Below, piece by piece: positions 6,883-18,500 of a stretch of DNA of 32,403 nucleotides. This DNA is from Bacteroidales bacterium (GTDB lineage: Bacteria; Bacteroidota; Bacteroidia; Bacteroidales; F082): positions 1-32,403 of the forward strand of contig JALNZT010000042.1 of the NCBI GenBank assembly GCA_023229135.1. Reading direction: 5' to 3'. The translations under genes were made by a program, and so were the position numbers. Position 1 is the stretch's first letter; each line of letters starts with the position of its first letter. The notes beneath the pieces were generated by a model. It was not told where the DNA came from. It did no database searches and saw nothing but the letters and a program-made list of their open reading frames with translations.

Positions 6883-9729
6883 ATGAAAAAGTTTTTTACC
6901 TTCCTCACATTATTTGTTGTAATCGCTTTCACACCCCTCAGAGCTGATTGGACAATTGTAGCCAGTTACGAAATTCCGGGCAAAGCTTCGGGTCTTGCCA
7001 CCGATGGCAACCTACTCTATTTTGGGATTTATGGCGCCAATGGCAGCAATGTTTATTTCTTTGATCCGGCTACGGGCAATGCCGAATTGTTGTTCACAAA
7101 TCCTGAAATTGGCGACACTTACGGCATGACTTTCAAAGACGGCAGCATCTGGATTATAGACCGCGAAAACAGCAGCACGGCTTATGCTTTGGAATTGAGC
7201 CTCAGCGGCGAGGTGCTTTCACAAATTGATCTGGCGGACACCTATATGTCAGGGATTGCTGCAAAATCAGGCGGTTTTTGGGTTTCAACCTATTATCCCG
7301 ATCCCGGCACAGTTTACGAAATTGACGAAAGCGGTACTGTGTTGTCGCAATTTACGCCACCAAACGACCAAATCTGGGATATTTGCACCGAAGGCGATGC
7401 GCTCTGGATGGCCGATTATAACGCCAATATGCTTTACAAAACCACTACGGATGGCACGCTGTTGCAAAGCGAATCCTGCGAGAACATCAAGCCGTCTGGC
7501 ATTGTTTTCGACGGGAATTATCTTTGGTACGTGGATGGCGAACTTGGTGGAAACAGCACGCTCTACAAAGTTAATTTATCGGGAGCCGGAACGCCGGTCA
7601 TTGCTATCTCACAAACTGTTATCTCTTTTAATAACACGACAATTGGCGAAAGCAGCAGCCACGATCTCGTCGTTCAAAACACCGGTTCGGCGGATTTGAT
7701 TATTGAAGATATCAGCCTGCCCGAAAATATGCCTTTTTCGGCCAATGCCGATTTCCCTGTAACTATTGCTGCCGGTGAATCAGCCAGTATTGAACTGCTT
7801 TTTGAACCCACAGAAATTGGTTTCTACGAAGCCGAAGCATTGGTAAACTCAAACGATCCGATAAACCCGCAAATTTCGTTGGAACTGAGCGGCCACGGAC
7901 TTTTTGGCGGTCCTTTGCTGACATCGGATTTGACCGCTGTTAACTTTGAAACCATCAGAACGACAGCCAGTAAAAAGCAGCATATAATTTTGCAAAATTA
8001 CGGTGATGCTGCTTTAAATATTGAAGCCATCGACCTGGAAAGTCCGCATTTTTATGTGCGCTATGATTTCCAGTTGCCGATTACTATTTCTCCGCTCGGA
8101 ATGCTGGATGTTGTAGTTTGGTTTTTTCCGCAAACGGAAGGCAGCCATAATGCCGAACTGATCATTTCAAATAACGGTAATACGGGTAGCTATCTCGTTC
8201 CATTAGAAGGTGCTGCGCAAACTCAAGAATACGAAATTGGTGAGCAGCTGTGGGCTTACCAGGTGCCGCAATCCAGCGACCGAAGTCCAAAGGCTATGGC
8301 ACCAATTACAGATATAACGGGAGATGGCAAAGCAGATTTGGTGGTTTGCACCGAAGATAATTATGTGAGGCTACTCAATGGAAATGCTTCGGGCGTGGCG
8401 CAACAGATTTGGCAACGAGAGATTTATTCCGGATCGGTTTATCATCAGAATGCACTTGATATAATTGCCGATATTAACGGAGATGGTTTTGAAGATGTGG
8501 TTGTTGGTACAGCATGGGGCGACCGCTCTATTGTAGCGCTGAGCGGAAAAACCGGGCAACAAATCTGGAAGCATAGCACGACCAATTACGGTGGTGGCGG
8601 CTGGGTTTATCAGGTAGATGCCAGCACTGATTACAATGGCGATGGAATCCCAGATGTATTGGCGGCAGCAGGTAATAACCAGGATAATAACGGGCCGCGG
8701 CGTGTTTACTGCCTCAACGGAACCGATGGAGCTGTGATTTGGGAAGCTTTTCTGGGCGGGGCAGGTTTTGCGGTGATTGCTATCGAAGACATAAATGGCG
8801 ATGGTATTCCTGATGCCTTGGCCGGCTGTGCCAATCCAGCAGAAACACAGGGTTTTGCAAAAGCAATTGATGGCAGCAATGGTAATATTTTATGGAGTTA
8901 CACCACTTCCGGTAGTTCGGTTTGGGCCTTGGCACAATTAGACGACATCAATAACGACGGTATAAAAGATGTGATAGCCGGAAGTTTCAACGGTCAGCTG
9001 TATCTGCTAAATGCCGCCAATGGCGAGTTGTTGTCACAAGGTTTTGCTGGCAACAACATTATTTTGCGCTTGTTGCCTCTTGGCGATATCAATAATGACG
9101 GCTTCACGGATATTGCCATGGCATACAGCGGCAGTGCTTTGATTGTTTATGACGGCCAAACCGGCGACCAAATTTTTAGCCAATCCATGCCTGATAAAGT
9201 CTGGAACGTAGCCGTGACGCCCGACATCACCGGCGATCTAATTAATGATTTAGCTGTCGGAACACTTTACCAAAGTAATTATGCCGGTTTTTATAACGGA
9301 AGCGATGGTGCCGAGTTGTTTTCAGCTCCTTATAGTCAAGCCATTGATGCACTGACCGTTATTCCGGATATTACGGGTGATAACTCATACGAAATGGTTG
9401 CCGGAGGCCGCGAAGGCAAAATCGTTTGCTTTTCAGGTGGACTCAATGCGCCGGTCGGCCTGGTGCAAGTTAAGGCAAAGCCAGAAGCAATAAAGTGTTA
9501 TCCAAATCCGGCCAATGAGTTTGTGTGGATAGCGCTTCCGGAAATTTCATCTCAAAATATAGAGCTGCAACTACGCAATTTGAATAATCAAATCGTATTA
9601 CAACGTCAATTAAACGCTGTGGATAAGCTGTTTAAACTCGATATAAAAGACGTTTCTGCCGGTATTTATGTACTTGAAATTAAGCACGAATCCGGAAAAA
9701 TGAGTCAGAAACTGCTCATTAATCCTTAG
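6883..9729 (+). CDS. T9SS-exported FG-GAP/VCBS beta-propeller protein with Hydin-like Ig domains
   Basis: This 948-residue exported protein starts with a signal peptide (about residues 1-21, ending near LRADW). Residues 22-235 are rich in repeated YxFDPxTG- and DGNxLWYVD-like strands, suggesting a propeller. Residues about 240-341 and 345-446 are two ASPM/SPD-2/Hydin-type Ig-like domains (VVQNTGSADLIIEDI, VNSNDP). Residues about 460-855 hold at least five FG-GAP/VCBS calcium-loop repeats of the form DINGDGxxD, again propeller-forming. The C-terminus from about 867 (YPNPAN to KLLINP) is a type IX secretion sorting domain, so the protein should cross the outer membrane and be released or anchored at the surface. 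Its ligand is unknown, and no catalytic domain is visible. Its 3' end overlaps the convergent membrane protein gene by 11 bp. Confidence 0.85.
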   Translation: MKKFFTFLTLFVVIAFTPLRADWTIVASYEIPGKASGLATDGNLLYFGIYGANGSNVYFFDPATGNAELLFTNPEIGDTYGMTFKDGSIWIIDRENSSTAYALELSLSGEVLSQIDLADTYMSGIAAKSGGFWVSTYYPDPGTVYEIDESGTVLSQFTPPNDQIWDICTEGDALWMADYNANMLYKTTTDGTLLQSESCENIKPSGIVFDGNYLWYVDGELGGNSTLYKVNLSGAGTPVIAISQTVISFNNTTIGESSSHDLVVQNTGSADLIIEDISLPENMPFSANADFPVTIAAGESASIELLFEPTEIGFYEAEALVNSNDPINPQISLELSGHGLFGGPLLTSDLTAVNFETIRTTASKKQHIILQNYGDAALNIEAIDLESPHFYVRYDFQLPITISPLGMLDVVVWFFPQTEGSHNAELIISNNGNTGSYLVPLEGAAQTQEYEIGEQLWAYQVPQSSDRSPKAMAPITDITGDGKADLVVCTEDNYVRLLNGNASGVAQQIWQREIYSGSVYHQNALDIIADINGDGFEDVVVGTAWGDRSIVALSGKTGQQIWKHSTTNYGGGGWVYQVDASTDYNGDGIPDVLAAAGNNQDNNGPRRVYCLNGTDGAVIWEAFLGGAGFAVIAIEDINGDGIPDALAGCANPAETQGFAKAIDGSNGNILWSYTTSGSSVWALAQLDDINNDGIKDVIAGSFNGQLYLLNAANGELLSQGFAGNNIILRLLPLGDINNDGFTDIAMAYSGSALIVYDGQTGDQIFSQSMPDKVWNVAVTPDITGDLINDLAVGTLYQSNYAGFYNGSDGAELFSAPYSQAIDALTVIPDITGDNSYEMVAGGREGKIVCFSGGLNAPVGLVQVKAKPEAIKCYPNPANEFVWIALPEISSQNIELQLRNLNNQIVLQRQLNAVDKLFKLDIKDVSAGIYVLEIKHESGKMSQKLLINP

Positions 9730-11218
9730 AAAGTTTTGATTCGGGTGAAGCTATGAGTTTTTTAACAGCACGATAATCAGCATAATTCCAGGATAAAAAA
9801 CTACGATTCTGGACTTGTTCGATAAACTTCTGTTTCCGCTTCCGGATGCGTTTATGAAACTCATCGGCTGGCATAAAATCTGCTTCTAAGAAGAATAATT
9901 TTTGCTGAGCTTGCTCAATAGCAGCAAGTTCAGCTTTTTTTATATCTAAAATTGGCAGGGTTTTGCCGGTCAGCTGAATCAAAAAATCGAAGTGCACAAA
10001 GGATTTTTGGTAATGTGACAGGTTGTAACGCGCGATAATTCCGTCCCAGTTGGGAAGTGCCGAGATGCCTAAGATCAGGAAAAGCGCTAAGGCGTTTTGT
10101 TTTATCAACCAGAAAATTGATTTGTGATTTTTGATTTTCAAAAACAACAAAGCCAGCCCGGCGAGCAATAGAATCAGCACGAAGACCACCGCTATACGCT
10201 TGTAAGCCAGCGCGAAATAGCTCATATACCAATAGTTTCGCATACCTACCGATAAAATCAGAAACACATTTTGTGCTATCCAGAAATAGCTGAGGCCGGA
10301 TAAAATTTTGTTATTTTGGATTTTGTGCGACGCGCTGCTATAAATGATCAGCATCACAATAGCGGCCAAAGCCACCGAAAACAGCAGCATATAAGTGCCT
10401 TCATGCACGAATTGCTTTAAAAAATCGCCATTCCATTCAAAGAATAGCCATACGTTTTTCAGGTCGAACCAATTGACTACCAGCAACAAAATATTTAGAA
10501 AAAGCACCAGAACGATCAGCCCATTTCGATAAATACCCGACTGTTTTTCTGTGCTTTGAATGCTTAGTTCATCCAATTGCTTGTCCAGCTCTATCAGCGT
10601 GCTGTCTGCTTTTGAAAACAAAAATACCGCCGATAATATCACGCCAAGCACAAAGGTAGGTAGCCATTGGATATTGATGTTTTCTAACCAACTAAAAAAC
10701 TGATTCAGAACTACTTCTACTTTCTCGCCAAACCACGGACTGGCCGAGGAATAGACTGCTGAAAAAAGTACTATCAGAACAAAAATGATTACAGCAAAAG
10801 CAATGATTTGAAAAACTTTAACAGCCTTACTTTTTGGATTATTGGCCGTTTTGAATAAGGTGTAAACGCCCATCAGTGGTGCAACAAAAATATTTTTCAG
10901 CACATTAATTGCTGCCCACAAAAAGTTGGATGTTTGCTGTTGTGCCAGCCAGCCGGCAAGCAAGAGTAAGAAGATGATATTGGCCGTGATGGCCAGGACA
11001 GAGTTGACAATAATCACTACCAGCAGACTGCTAAAAACCAATGCCAGCAGCACTTTGGCATATTTGCTTTGCATAAAGCAGCCATACATTTTCCGGGTAG
11101 TAAAAAGCAACAGCAACTCAAAGATCAAAAGGTTGAGGCCAATTTTCTGTTGATAAAAAAGTAAGGTAAAAGCGATTGCAAGTGCTACCCAAAGTAGCAG
11201 TGATTTGGTTTTAGTCAT
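9719..11218 (-). CDS. Polytopic membrane protein, DUF4153/DUF4173-like
   Basis: This 499-residue protein has roughly ten hydrophobic segments spread over residues 1-385, then a soluble, basic C-terminal tail (about 400-499). The central segment FVHEGTYMLLFSVALA resembles the signature of the DUF4153/DUF4173 membrane family of Bacteroidota, whose function is not established. The C-terminal soluble part contains KxRKRKQKFIEQ-type charged helices that probably lie in the cytoplasm. The gene is convergent with the FG-GAP protein gene and overlaps its last 11 bp. It lies 70 bp downstream of the SDR gene on the same strand and may share its transcript. Family naming is from memory of the signature. 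Confidence 0.7.
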   Translation of the reverse strand: MTKTKSLLLWVALAIAFTLLFYQQKIGLNLLIFELLLLFTTRKMYGCFMQSKYAKVLLALVFSSLLVVIIVNSVLAITANIIFLLLLAGWLAQQQTSNFLWAAINVLKNIFVAPLMGVYTLFKTANNPKSKAVKVFQIIAFAVIIFVLIVLFSAVYSSASPWFGEKVEVVLNQFFSWLENINIQWLPTFVLGVILSAVFLFSKADSTLIELDKQLDELSIQSTEKQSGIYRNGLIVLVLFLNILLLVVNWFDLKNVWLFFEWNGDFLKQFVHEGTYMLLFSVALAAIVMLIIYSSASHKIQNNKILSGLSYFWIAQNVFLILSVGMRNYWYMSYFALAYKRIAVVFVLILLLAGLALLFLKIKNHKSIFWLIKQNALALFLILGISALPNWDGIIARYNLSHYQKSFVHFDFLIQLTGKTLPILDIKKAELAAIEQAQQKLFFLEADFMPADEFHKRIRKRKQKFIEQVQNRSFLSWNYADYRAVKKLIASPESKLSKD

Positions 11219-11288
11219 CAGGTGGAGATGTTTTGAAAAACAACGTAATCTCCTGACAACCTATTGCGTGCGCTAATAAAAAAATATT

Positions 11289-12218
11289 CTATAAAGAAAA
11301 ATGCCGAACAGTTTCGCGTATGCCTTTCACATAAGGTGTTGGCTCAAAGTTAAACCTACGTTCAAATTTCGAGCTATCGAACACATAGTAGCGATCGTAT
11401 TGATACAACATTTCTGGCAGTTCACTTAGGGCCGGCATAAACCAGCCCAAAATCTTTAGCAAGCCTTTGCCTGAGACGTTATACTTGCATTTAGCACCCA
11501 TTTCGGCAGCGATATTTTCCATCCACTCGAGGCCGGTAAGTGGTTCAGAAGCTGTGGGTAAATGCCACACCTGCCCCCAAACATCCTTTGTGTTTCCCAA
11601 CATGGCCGTGGCTTTGGCAGCATCAGGAACATATGTAAAGGCGTGTGGCACATCCACTCTGCCCAGCCAGTTGGCCTTTTTCCCTTTGGCGAAATTTTTC
11701 AGGACAGTTTCGTTGAGTACGCTGTTCATTTTTCCCGGGCCGTAAAAATCAGCGGAGCGGGCTATCAATGCCTGAAGATTGCCTGCTTTTACCTCATCCA
11801 TCAACATTTGAACGATCTTTGCGCGCACTTTTCCCTTTACACTTGTTGGTGCGATGGGTGTCTCTTCGGTCATTAGGCTAATTTGCTCAGGATCATACAT
11901 ATATACATTATCAAAGAAAACCAGTTTACACTTATGTTTTTTACAAGCGTCGATTACGTTGGTCATTATTTGCGGCCATTGCTGCTCCCAAACGCTTGCT
12001 TTATAAGGCAAACCTACTGTCAGATAAGCCACCGAACAGCCTTTCACGGCCTCCATCACCTGCCGGGGATCAAGGAGGTCTGCCTTCACAATTTCGTCTG
12101 TAGCATTCACGGGCTGTGGATCGCGTGCAACAAGGCGGATGTCTGCTTTAAAACGCGTCAATTCTTTGGCGAGCAAGTTGCCAATACTTCCACCGGAACC
12201 TAAAATAACCTGCTTCAT
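11289..12218 (-). CDS. NAD(P)-dependent epimerase/dehydratase (atypical SDR)
   Basis: This 309-residue protein begins MKQVILGSGGSIGNLLAKEL. The glycine motif GSGGSIG (residues 7-13) marks a Rossmann nucleotide-binding domain. It is followed by a DLLDP segment (adenine-contact Asp) and LVFFDNVYMYDP, where extended SDRs have the catalytic region. The overall pattern fits extended or NmrA-like SDRs annotated as NAD-dependent epimerase/dehydratase. The canonical YxxxK is not obvious near residue 140, so it could be a redox sensor or a non-canonical reductase. Substrate unknown. It may be cotranscribed with the downstream membrane protein. A TACATTTG box lies 22 nt upstream. Confidence 0.8.
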   Translation of the reverse strand: MKQVILGSGGSIGNLLAKELTRFKADIRLVARDPQPVNATDEIVKADLLDPRQVMEAVKGCSVAYLTVGLPYKASVWEQQWPQIMTNVIDACKKHKCKLVFFDNVYMYDPEQISLMTEETPIAPTSVKGKVRAKIVQMLMDEVKAGNLQALIARSADFYGPGKMNSVLNETVLKNFAKGKKANWLGRVDVPHAFTYVPDAAKATAMLGNTKDVWGQVWHLPTASEPLTGLEWMENIAAEMGAKCKYNVSGKGLLKILGWFMPALSELPEMLYQYDRYYVFDSSKFERRFNFEPTPYVKGIRETVRHFSL

Positions 12219-12239
12219 GGTATATGAGTTTTTGTATCA

Positions 12240-12247
12240 CAAATGTA
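12240..12247 (-). promoter_or_regulatory. Candidate -7 box for the SDR gene
   Basis: The minus strand reads TACATTTG, matching TAnnTTTG, 22 nt upstream of the ATG at 12218. The -33 element is not clear. Confidence 0.4.
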
Positions 12248-12555
12248 ATTTTTTTCCCCAATTGGAAAGCCGATAAGCTTAACTAAAATGGTTTTATCCA
12301 TTCTGTTTTATTTTTCTTAAAATCCGTAATGATAGGTTTTCGGGCTTAACCGGCAATTTTTAGCCTACAGCCCTCAAAATTTAACATTACTTTAAAGCAG
12401 TTATGAAGCAGATAATCTTAATTTTGCAGCTTGAAAATCACAGGAAAAGCCTTAACTTGCTCAACTTTTTCAAGTAGTATTTTGCTATTTGAAACCAAAC
12501 TTATTTACAACGAAATCAATAGCTTACATTTTATCATTAATAAATTTTTTTACTT
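12248..12555. other. Intergenic region before the giant secreted protein gene
   Basis: These 308 bp between divergent genes contain no credible ORF. The best plus-strand promoter candidate is TAATTTTG at 12419-12426, about 130 nt before the ATG at 12556, without a clear -33 element. The implied leader contains CTTGAAAA and TTTTTCAAG (about 12430-12475), which could pair as a weak hairpin. Nothing else was recognised. Confidence 0.4.
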
Positions 12556-15500
12556 ATGAAACGAAAATTACGATTAGTGGGACTCTTAAGTCTCCTTATG
12601 ATCTTTGGCGGATCGCTGTTTGCGCAGGGTCTGGAAGATTTTACGAATAGTAATGCAACTTCTAGTTATGGAGACGATACTTTTATTGGCAACAATGGGA
12701 TTAGCTGGACTTTTGTAGCTTCAAGAGATGGAAATGGTGATGCGAATAGCTCTGGGATAAATTTGCCAGCTCTTATGCTACGTCGTGTTTCTGATAACAG
12801 TTCGATTACTTCTAGTTCAATCGATGGAGGTATTGGTAATTTCAGTGTTAAACTTTACAAAGGGTTTACCGGAGGCGGAGATCGTCAAGTTGAACTCTTT
12901 GTTAACGATGTTTCACAAGGAACATCAACTCTTTTTGACGATTTTAATGAGCACCTATTTTCTGTAGAAAACATCAATATTTCAGGTAGTGTAATCATTA
13001 AAATTGTGAACCTAAACTCAAAACAGGTTATTATTGATGATATTAGCTGGACTGCATATACTGGCGGTGGAACACCACAAGCCTCCACGCCCACTTTCAC
13101 ACCAGGAACAGGCACTTATTTCACTGCACAAGACGTTGTTATTGAATCAGCTACGCCTGCTGCTACCATTTACTACACCACAAATGGTGATGAACCCGAC
13201 AATACTTCAACGGAATATACAGCGCCAGTCAATGTAAGCACAAGCACAACGCTTAAAGCAATTGCTTATGCCACGAGTTTTGATCCGAGTAATGTGGGCA
13301 GTGCGACTTACACCTTTGAAACCATCAATGAAGTAGCTGACATTGCTACTTTGAGGGCTGGAGCAACGGATGGCACCATTTACAAACTGACTGGTGAAGC
13401 CTTGTTGACTTTCCAGACTTCAAGCAGAAATGCAAAATATATCCAGGATGCAAGCGGAGCTATTTTAATTGATGACAACAGCGGTGTAATTACTACCACT
13501 TACGCTATCGGCGACGGTATCACTGGATTGACCGGCACTTTAGCTGCTTATCAAAATATGATTCAGTTTGTTCCGGTTATGGATCCCGGCACACCTACAA
13601 GCCAAGGCAATGTTTTAACACCTGTAAGTGTAACATTAGCCAACTTAAACGACAGCTATCAAGCCAGGTTGATAAAGGTTTCAGAGGTAACTTTTACTGA
13701 TGGCGGAAACTTTAGTGCCAGTACAAACTATCCCATCACTGATCCTTCGGGAAGCGGAGTTATTCGCACCCAATACAGCGATTTGGATTATATCGGCACG
13801 AGTATCCCAACAGAACCAATGGATATTACGGGTATTGTTTTGCAGTTTGGAGCAACGATGCAGTTTATTCCAAGGAGCTTAGCTGATTTTGAAGCATTAA
13901 CTCCTAACACGCCTATAATTTCAGTTGCTCCCACTTCACTTAGCGGTTTCACCTACGAAGAAGGCAGCGGCCCTTCTGCTTCACAAAGCTTTACGGTTGA
14001 AGGCAACGATTTGACAGCTGACGTAATCATCACGCCTTCGGCTAATTATGAAATTTCTGAAGATGATATTAGTTTTCAGTCAATCCCGATCACATTGAAC
14101 CAAACTAGTGGTTCAATAGTTTCTACACTGAGTTATGTGCGCCTCAAAGCAGGTCTCGCTGTAGGCGATTTCAATGGAGAGGAAATTACAGCAAGTTCTG
14201 CGGGTGCTGCTGATCAGCTTGTAACGCTTAGCGGAAGTGTTACCACAGCAGCCATTACAGAACCAATTGCTCAAGTGACTTCCTTTAATGCGACAGTTTT
14301 ATCAAGCTCTGCCATTAGCCTGAGCTGGACAGACAGCGACGCAAATGCTTACCTGATCAAAGGTAGCAGCATCAGCTATGCTGATATTACTGCTCCTATT
14401 GATGGAATTGCAGAAGTTGACGGCGGATTAGTAAAAAATATTGCTGCGGGGGTACAATCACATACTTTCACCGGACTTTCTGACAACAGCAGCTATTTCT
14501 TTAAAATATTTGCCTACAATGGAAGCGATGCCGAAGTAAATTATAAAACAGATGGCGCTCCTGAAGCTACTGCTACCACCGAAGAAGCTACAAGCGGTGC
14601 TGTTTCGGATTTGATCATTTCTGAATACAGCGAGGGCTCATCCAATAATAAATATATCGAGATTTATAACGGAACAGGCGTTAGTGTTTCTTTAGCTTCT
14701 TACCAACTTTGGTTTATTGCCAATGGTGGATCATGGCCTGAAAACACATTTGATTTTGCAACAGGTGTCAGCATTCCCGATGGAGGTGTATATATCGTTG
14801 CAAATAACTCTGCGAACACTGATATCCTTGATTTAGCTAATGAAACCACTGGTAGCATCAACTTTAACGGTGACGATGCCATTGGAATTGCAAAAGATAT
14901 GGGTGGCACTTTTACCTTAATCGATGCTGTTGGTGAAGATGGTCCTGATCCTGGAACTGGATGGGACGTTGCTGGAATTACAAATGCTACCAAAGATCAT
15001 ACACTTGTTAGAAAAGCGGATGTTTGCGATCCCACTACAAACTGGGCTTTATCTGCCGGAACTGATACCGACAACTCACAATGGATTGTTTTGGAAAAGG
15101 ATGACTGGACTAATTTGGGAAGCCATGAAAATACTTGCGGCTCTTCCAACCTCCCTCCTACCATTGCCAATATCATCCAAACACCTGCCACCGACGTATT
15201 ACCTACGCAAACTGTCAGTGTTTCGGCTGATGTTACTGACGGCGACGGAACGGTTTCCAGCGTTGAACTAAACTGGGGTTTAGCCAGTGGAAGTCTTACC
15301 AATACGATTGCCATGAATCTTGGAACAGGCAATACTTATACCACTGCAACAGCTATTCCGGCTCAGGCTGGTGGCGTTTCAGTTTATTACGCCATCACTG
15401 CCGAAGACGATCTAGGGGCCACCAAAATTAGTCCAGAGAAAAGCTATACCGTTGTTACAATTGATCCTACGCTCGTGCTAAATCCTAGCTCTCTCAGTGG

Positions 15501-18500
15501 ATTTGAATATGCGCTTGGCGAAGGCCCGTCAGCTGTTCAAAGCTATGACATTAGCGGTTTCAACTTCGTTGGAAGCGGAAGCGTTGACGTTACTGCTCCC
15601 GCCAGCTACGAAATATCTGTTGACAACCAGTTCTGGTTCAATTCATTGATTTTACAGTATGCTGACGGCGAATTGATTGCACAACCCCGCACCATGTATG
15701 TGCGTATGAAAGCCGGTCTTACAGCAGGCAATAAAAACGAAGCTATTGCACACGAAGATACCAATATTGGTCTTATTGAACTCCCCGTTAGCGGCGAGGT
15801 TACCAGCATCACACAAGTGGCTAATATCGCTGCTTTACGCCAGGGAGCTACTGACGGAACAGTATATCAGCTTACAGGAGAAGCAATTATGAGCTTCGCT
15901 GGTTCCAGCCGTAACCAAAAATTTATTCAGGATGCCACAGCCGGTATTTTGATAGATGATGCAGCCGGAAAAATCACCACAGCCTATGAGATTGGCGACG
16001 GCATTACCGGCCTCACCGGAACGATTTCTGTATATAATAATATGGTGCAGTTTATTCCTGTTGAAGATCCTGGAGCAGCCAGCAGCAGCGGAAACTCCAT
16101 TACTCCTGTCGAGGTTACTTTCAGCACTTTAGACGCAAGCTATCAGGCTCGTTTGGTGAAAGTTAATACCGTTGACTTCAATACTACCGGGAACTTTGCC
16201 CAGAGTACAAACTACCCGGTCAATGACCCAACAGGAAGCGGTGTGGTGCGCACCCAATACAGCAACCTGAATTATATTGGCACACCCATTCCTGAAGTGA
16301 CCCAAAATATTACTGGTGTTATCTTACAGTTTAACAGTACTTTCCAGTTTATACCACGCAGCCTTGCTGATTTTGAAGACGCTCCGGTAACTGATCCTAC
16401 CATTTATGCTGACCCAATGATTGTAAACGGCATCAGTTATCCGATAGATGCCGGTCCGTCAAATCCACAGTCGTTTATGATTAGCGGTATCAACCTCACT
16501 TCTGGTATCGCCCTTACGACCAACTCGGAATACTTTGAAATTTCTGCAACAGGCGGAAGCAACTTCGTGCCGGCAAGCCCGATCATTGTCAACCAAACGG
16601 GTGGTATTGTTGAGGAAACTCCGATCTATGTGCGACTAAAAGCCGGATTGTCATTAGGTGATTACAGCAGTATTGTAGTGGCTAATGCAGCGGGAGCAGA
16701 AAATGTTACCATCACGCTTAACGGCTCTGTTTACGACGGTTCAGCGCCTGGTGGCGGCTTAGAAACTTTTGATAATCTTGATCTGGAAGGCAGCAGCTAT
16801 GCGGATGGCACTTTCTTAGGACAAGATGGCTCAACCTGGACATTCGTTCAGTCGCGCGGCGATGTTGAAATCACTGGAAAAGCCCTTATGCTGGGCCGTA
16901 ATCGCACACCGCAAGCCAATGTGTTCTCAGGAACTATTTATGGTGGCGTTGGCACACTGAATTTCGACTATATGCAGGCTTTTAGTTCAGATGTAAACCT
17001 GAATGTGCTTGTAAATGATGTTGTTGTAGGCAATGTTACTTCTGATGATGAAAAAGATGTAATCAAAAATTCGGGAACAATTAACGCCAATATCAACGGA
17101 ACTGTAACGATCAAATTTATCAGCGTAAATAACAGCGACGGACAAGTTGTTATCGACAATATTTCCTGGACAGCCTACGAAGGTGGTTCGCCTACTGCCG
17201 CTGCTCCTGTATTTGACCCACCGGCAGGCAGCTATGCTGATCCTATCAATGTGAGCCTTACTTCCGCTACCGGAAATGCTACAATTTTCTACAGCACCAC
17301 TTCACAAAACGGTCCCTGGACAGCTTATTCCGCTGCTATCGCCGTGAGCGAAGCTACTACCATTTGGGCTTATGCCTCCGCAGATGGTTTTGAAAACAGC
17401 CCTGTTGTAAGCGCTGCTTATACCTTCTCGGACTTGGTTATTGTAAACTCCATTGCTGAATTGCGCAACGGCGCCACCGACGGTACAGTATATCAGCTGA
17501 ATTCAGAAGCTATCCTTACTTTCCAGAGCAGCACCCGCAACCAGAAATTTATTCAGGATGCTACCGGCGCTATCTTGATTGACGATGCACCCGGCGTTAT
17601 TACCAGCGATTACAACCTGTATGACGGTATCAGCGGCCTCACCGGAACGCTGTCTGTTTACAGCAATATGATACAGTTTATTCCGGAATCCGATCCCGGT
17701 AGCGCAAGCTCTGTGGGTAACACACTTACTCCTGAAACAGTAAGCCTGTCGCAGCTTAATACGACGTATCAGGCCAAATTAATTACCATAAACTTTGTTG
17801 ACTTTACAAATGGTGGAATTTTTGCCAGCGGCACAAACTACCCCATCACCGACCCAACCGGATCGGGAGTTCTGCGCACACAATACAGCGATTTGGATTA
17901 TATCGGTGAGCCAATTCCAGAAACAACGCAAAACATCACTGGCGTTGTCTTGCAGTTCAGTTCTACCCTGCAATTCATTCCGCGCATGCTGGCCGACTTT
18001 GAAGAAGCCAATATCACTGATCCTTATATTGCCGTAAGTCCTGCTACCTTGAATGGCTTTACTTATGAAATTGGTAATGGCCCATCGGCTGAACAATCCT
18101 TCACAGTAAGTGCCTTGAATCTTACAGAAGTTTTAAGCCTTGGTGGCCCAACAAATTACGAAATGTCATTAGGAACCGGCGCAAATTTCGTTGCTGCTGA
18201 TCCTATTGAGATTACGGCCGTTGCCGGGACAGTAGCTGAAACAAGCATTTACGTTCGACTGAAAGCCGGGCTTGATGCCGGCACCTACAATGGCGAAATG
18301 ATTACAGCCAGCTCTGATGGCGCAACTGACAAAACTGTTACACTGAACGGAAACGTGAGCGATCCTGCTGTTGGCGGTGGCCTTGAAACCTTTGCCAACT
18401 TAGCACTTGAAGGCAACAGCTATGCTGATGGCACTTTCTTAGGCCAAGACGGCTCAACCTGGACTTTCTTCCAGTCGCGTGGTGATTTTGAAATTACGGG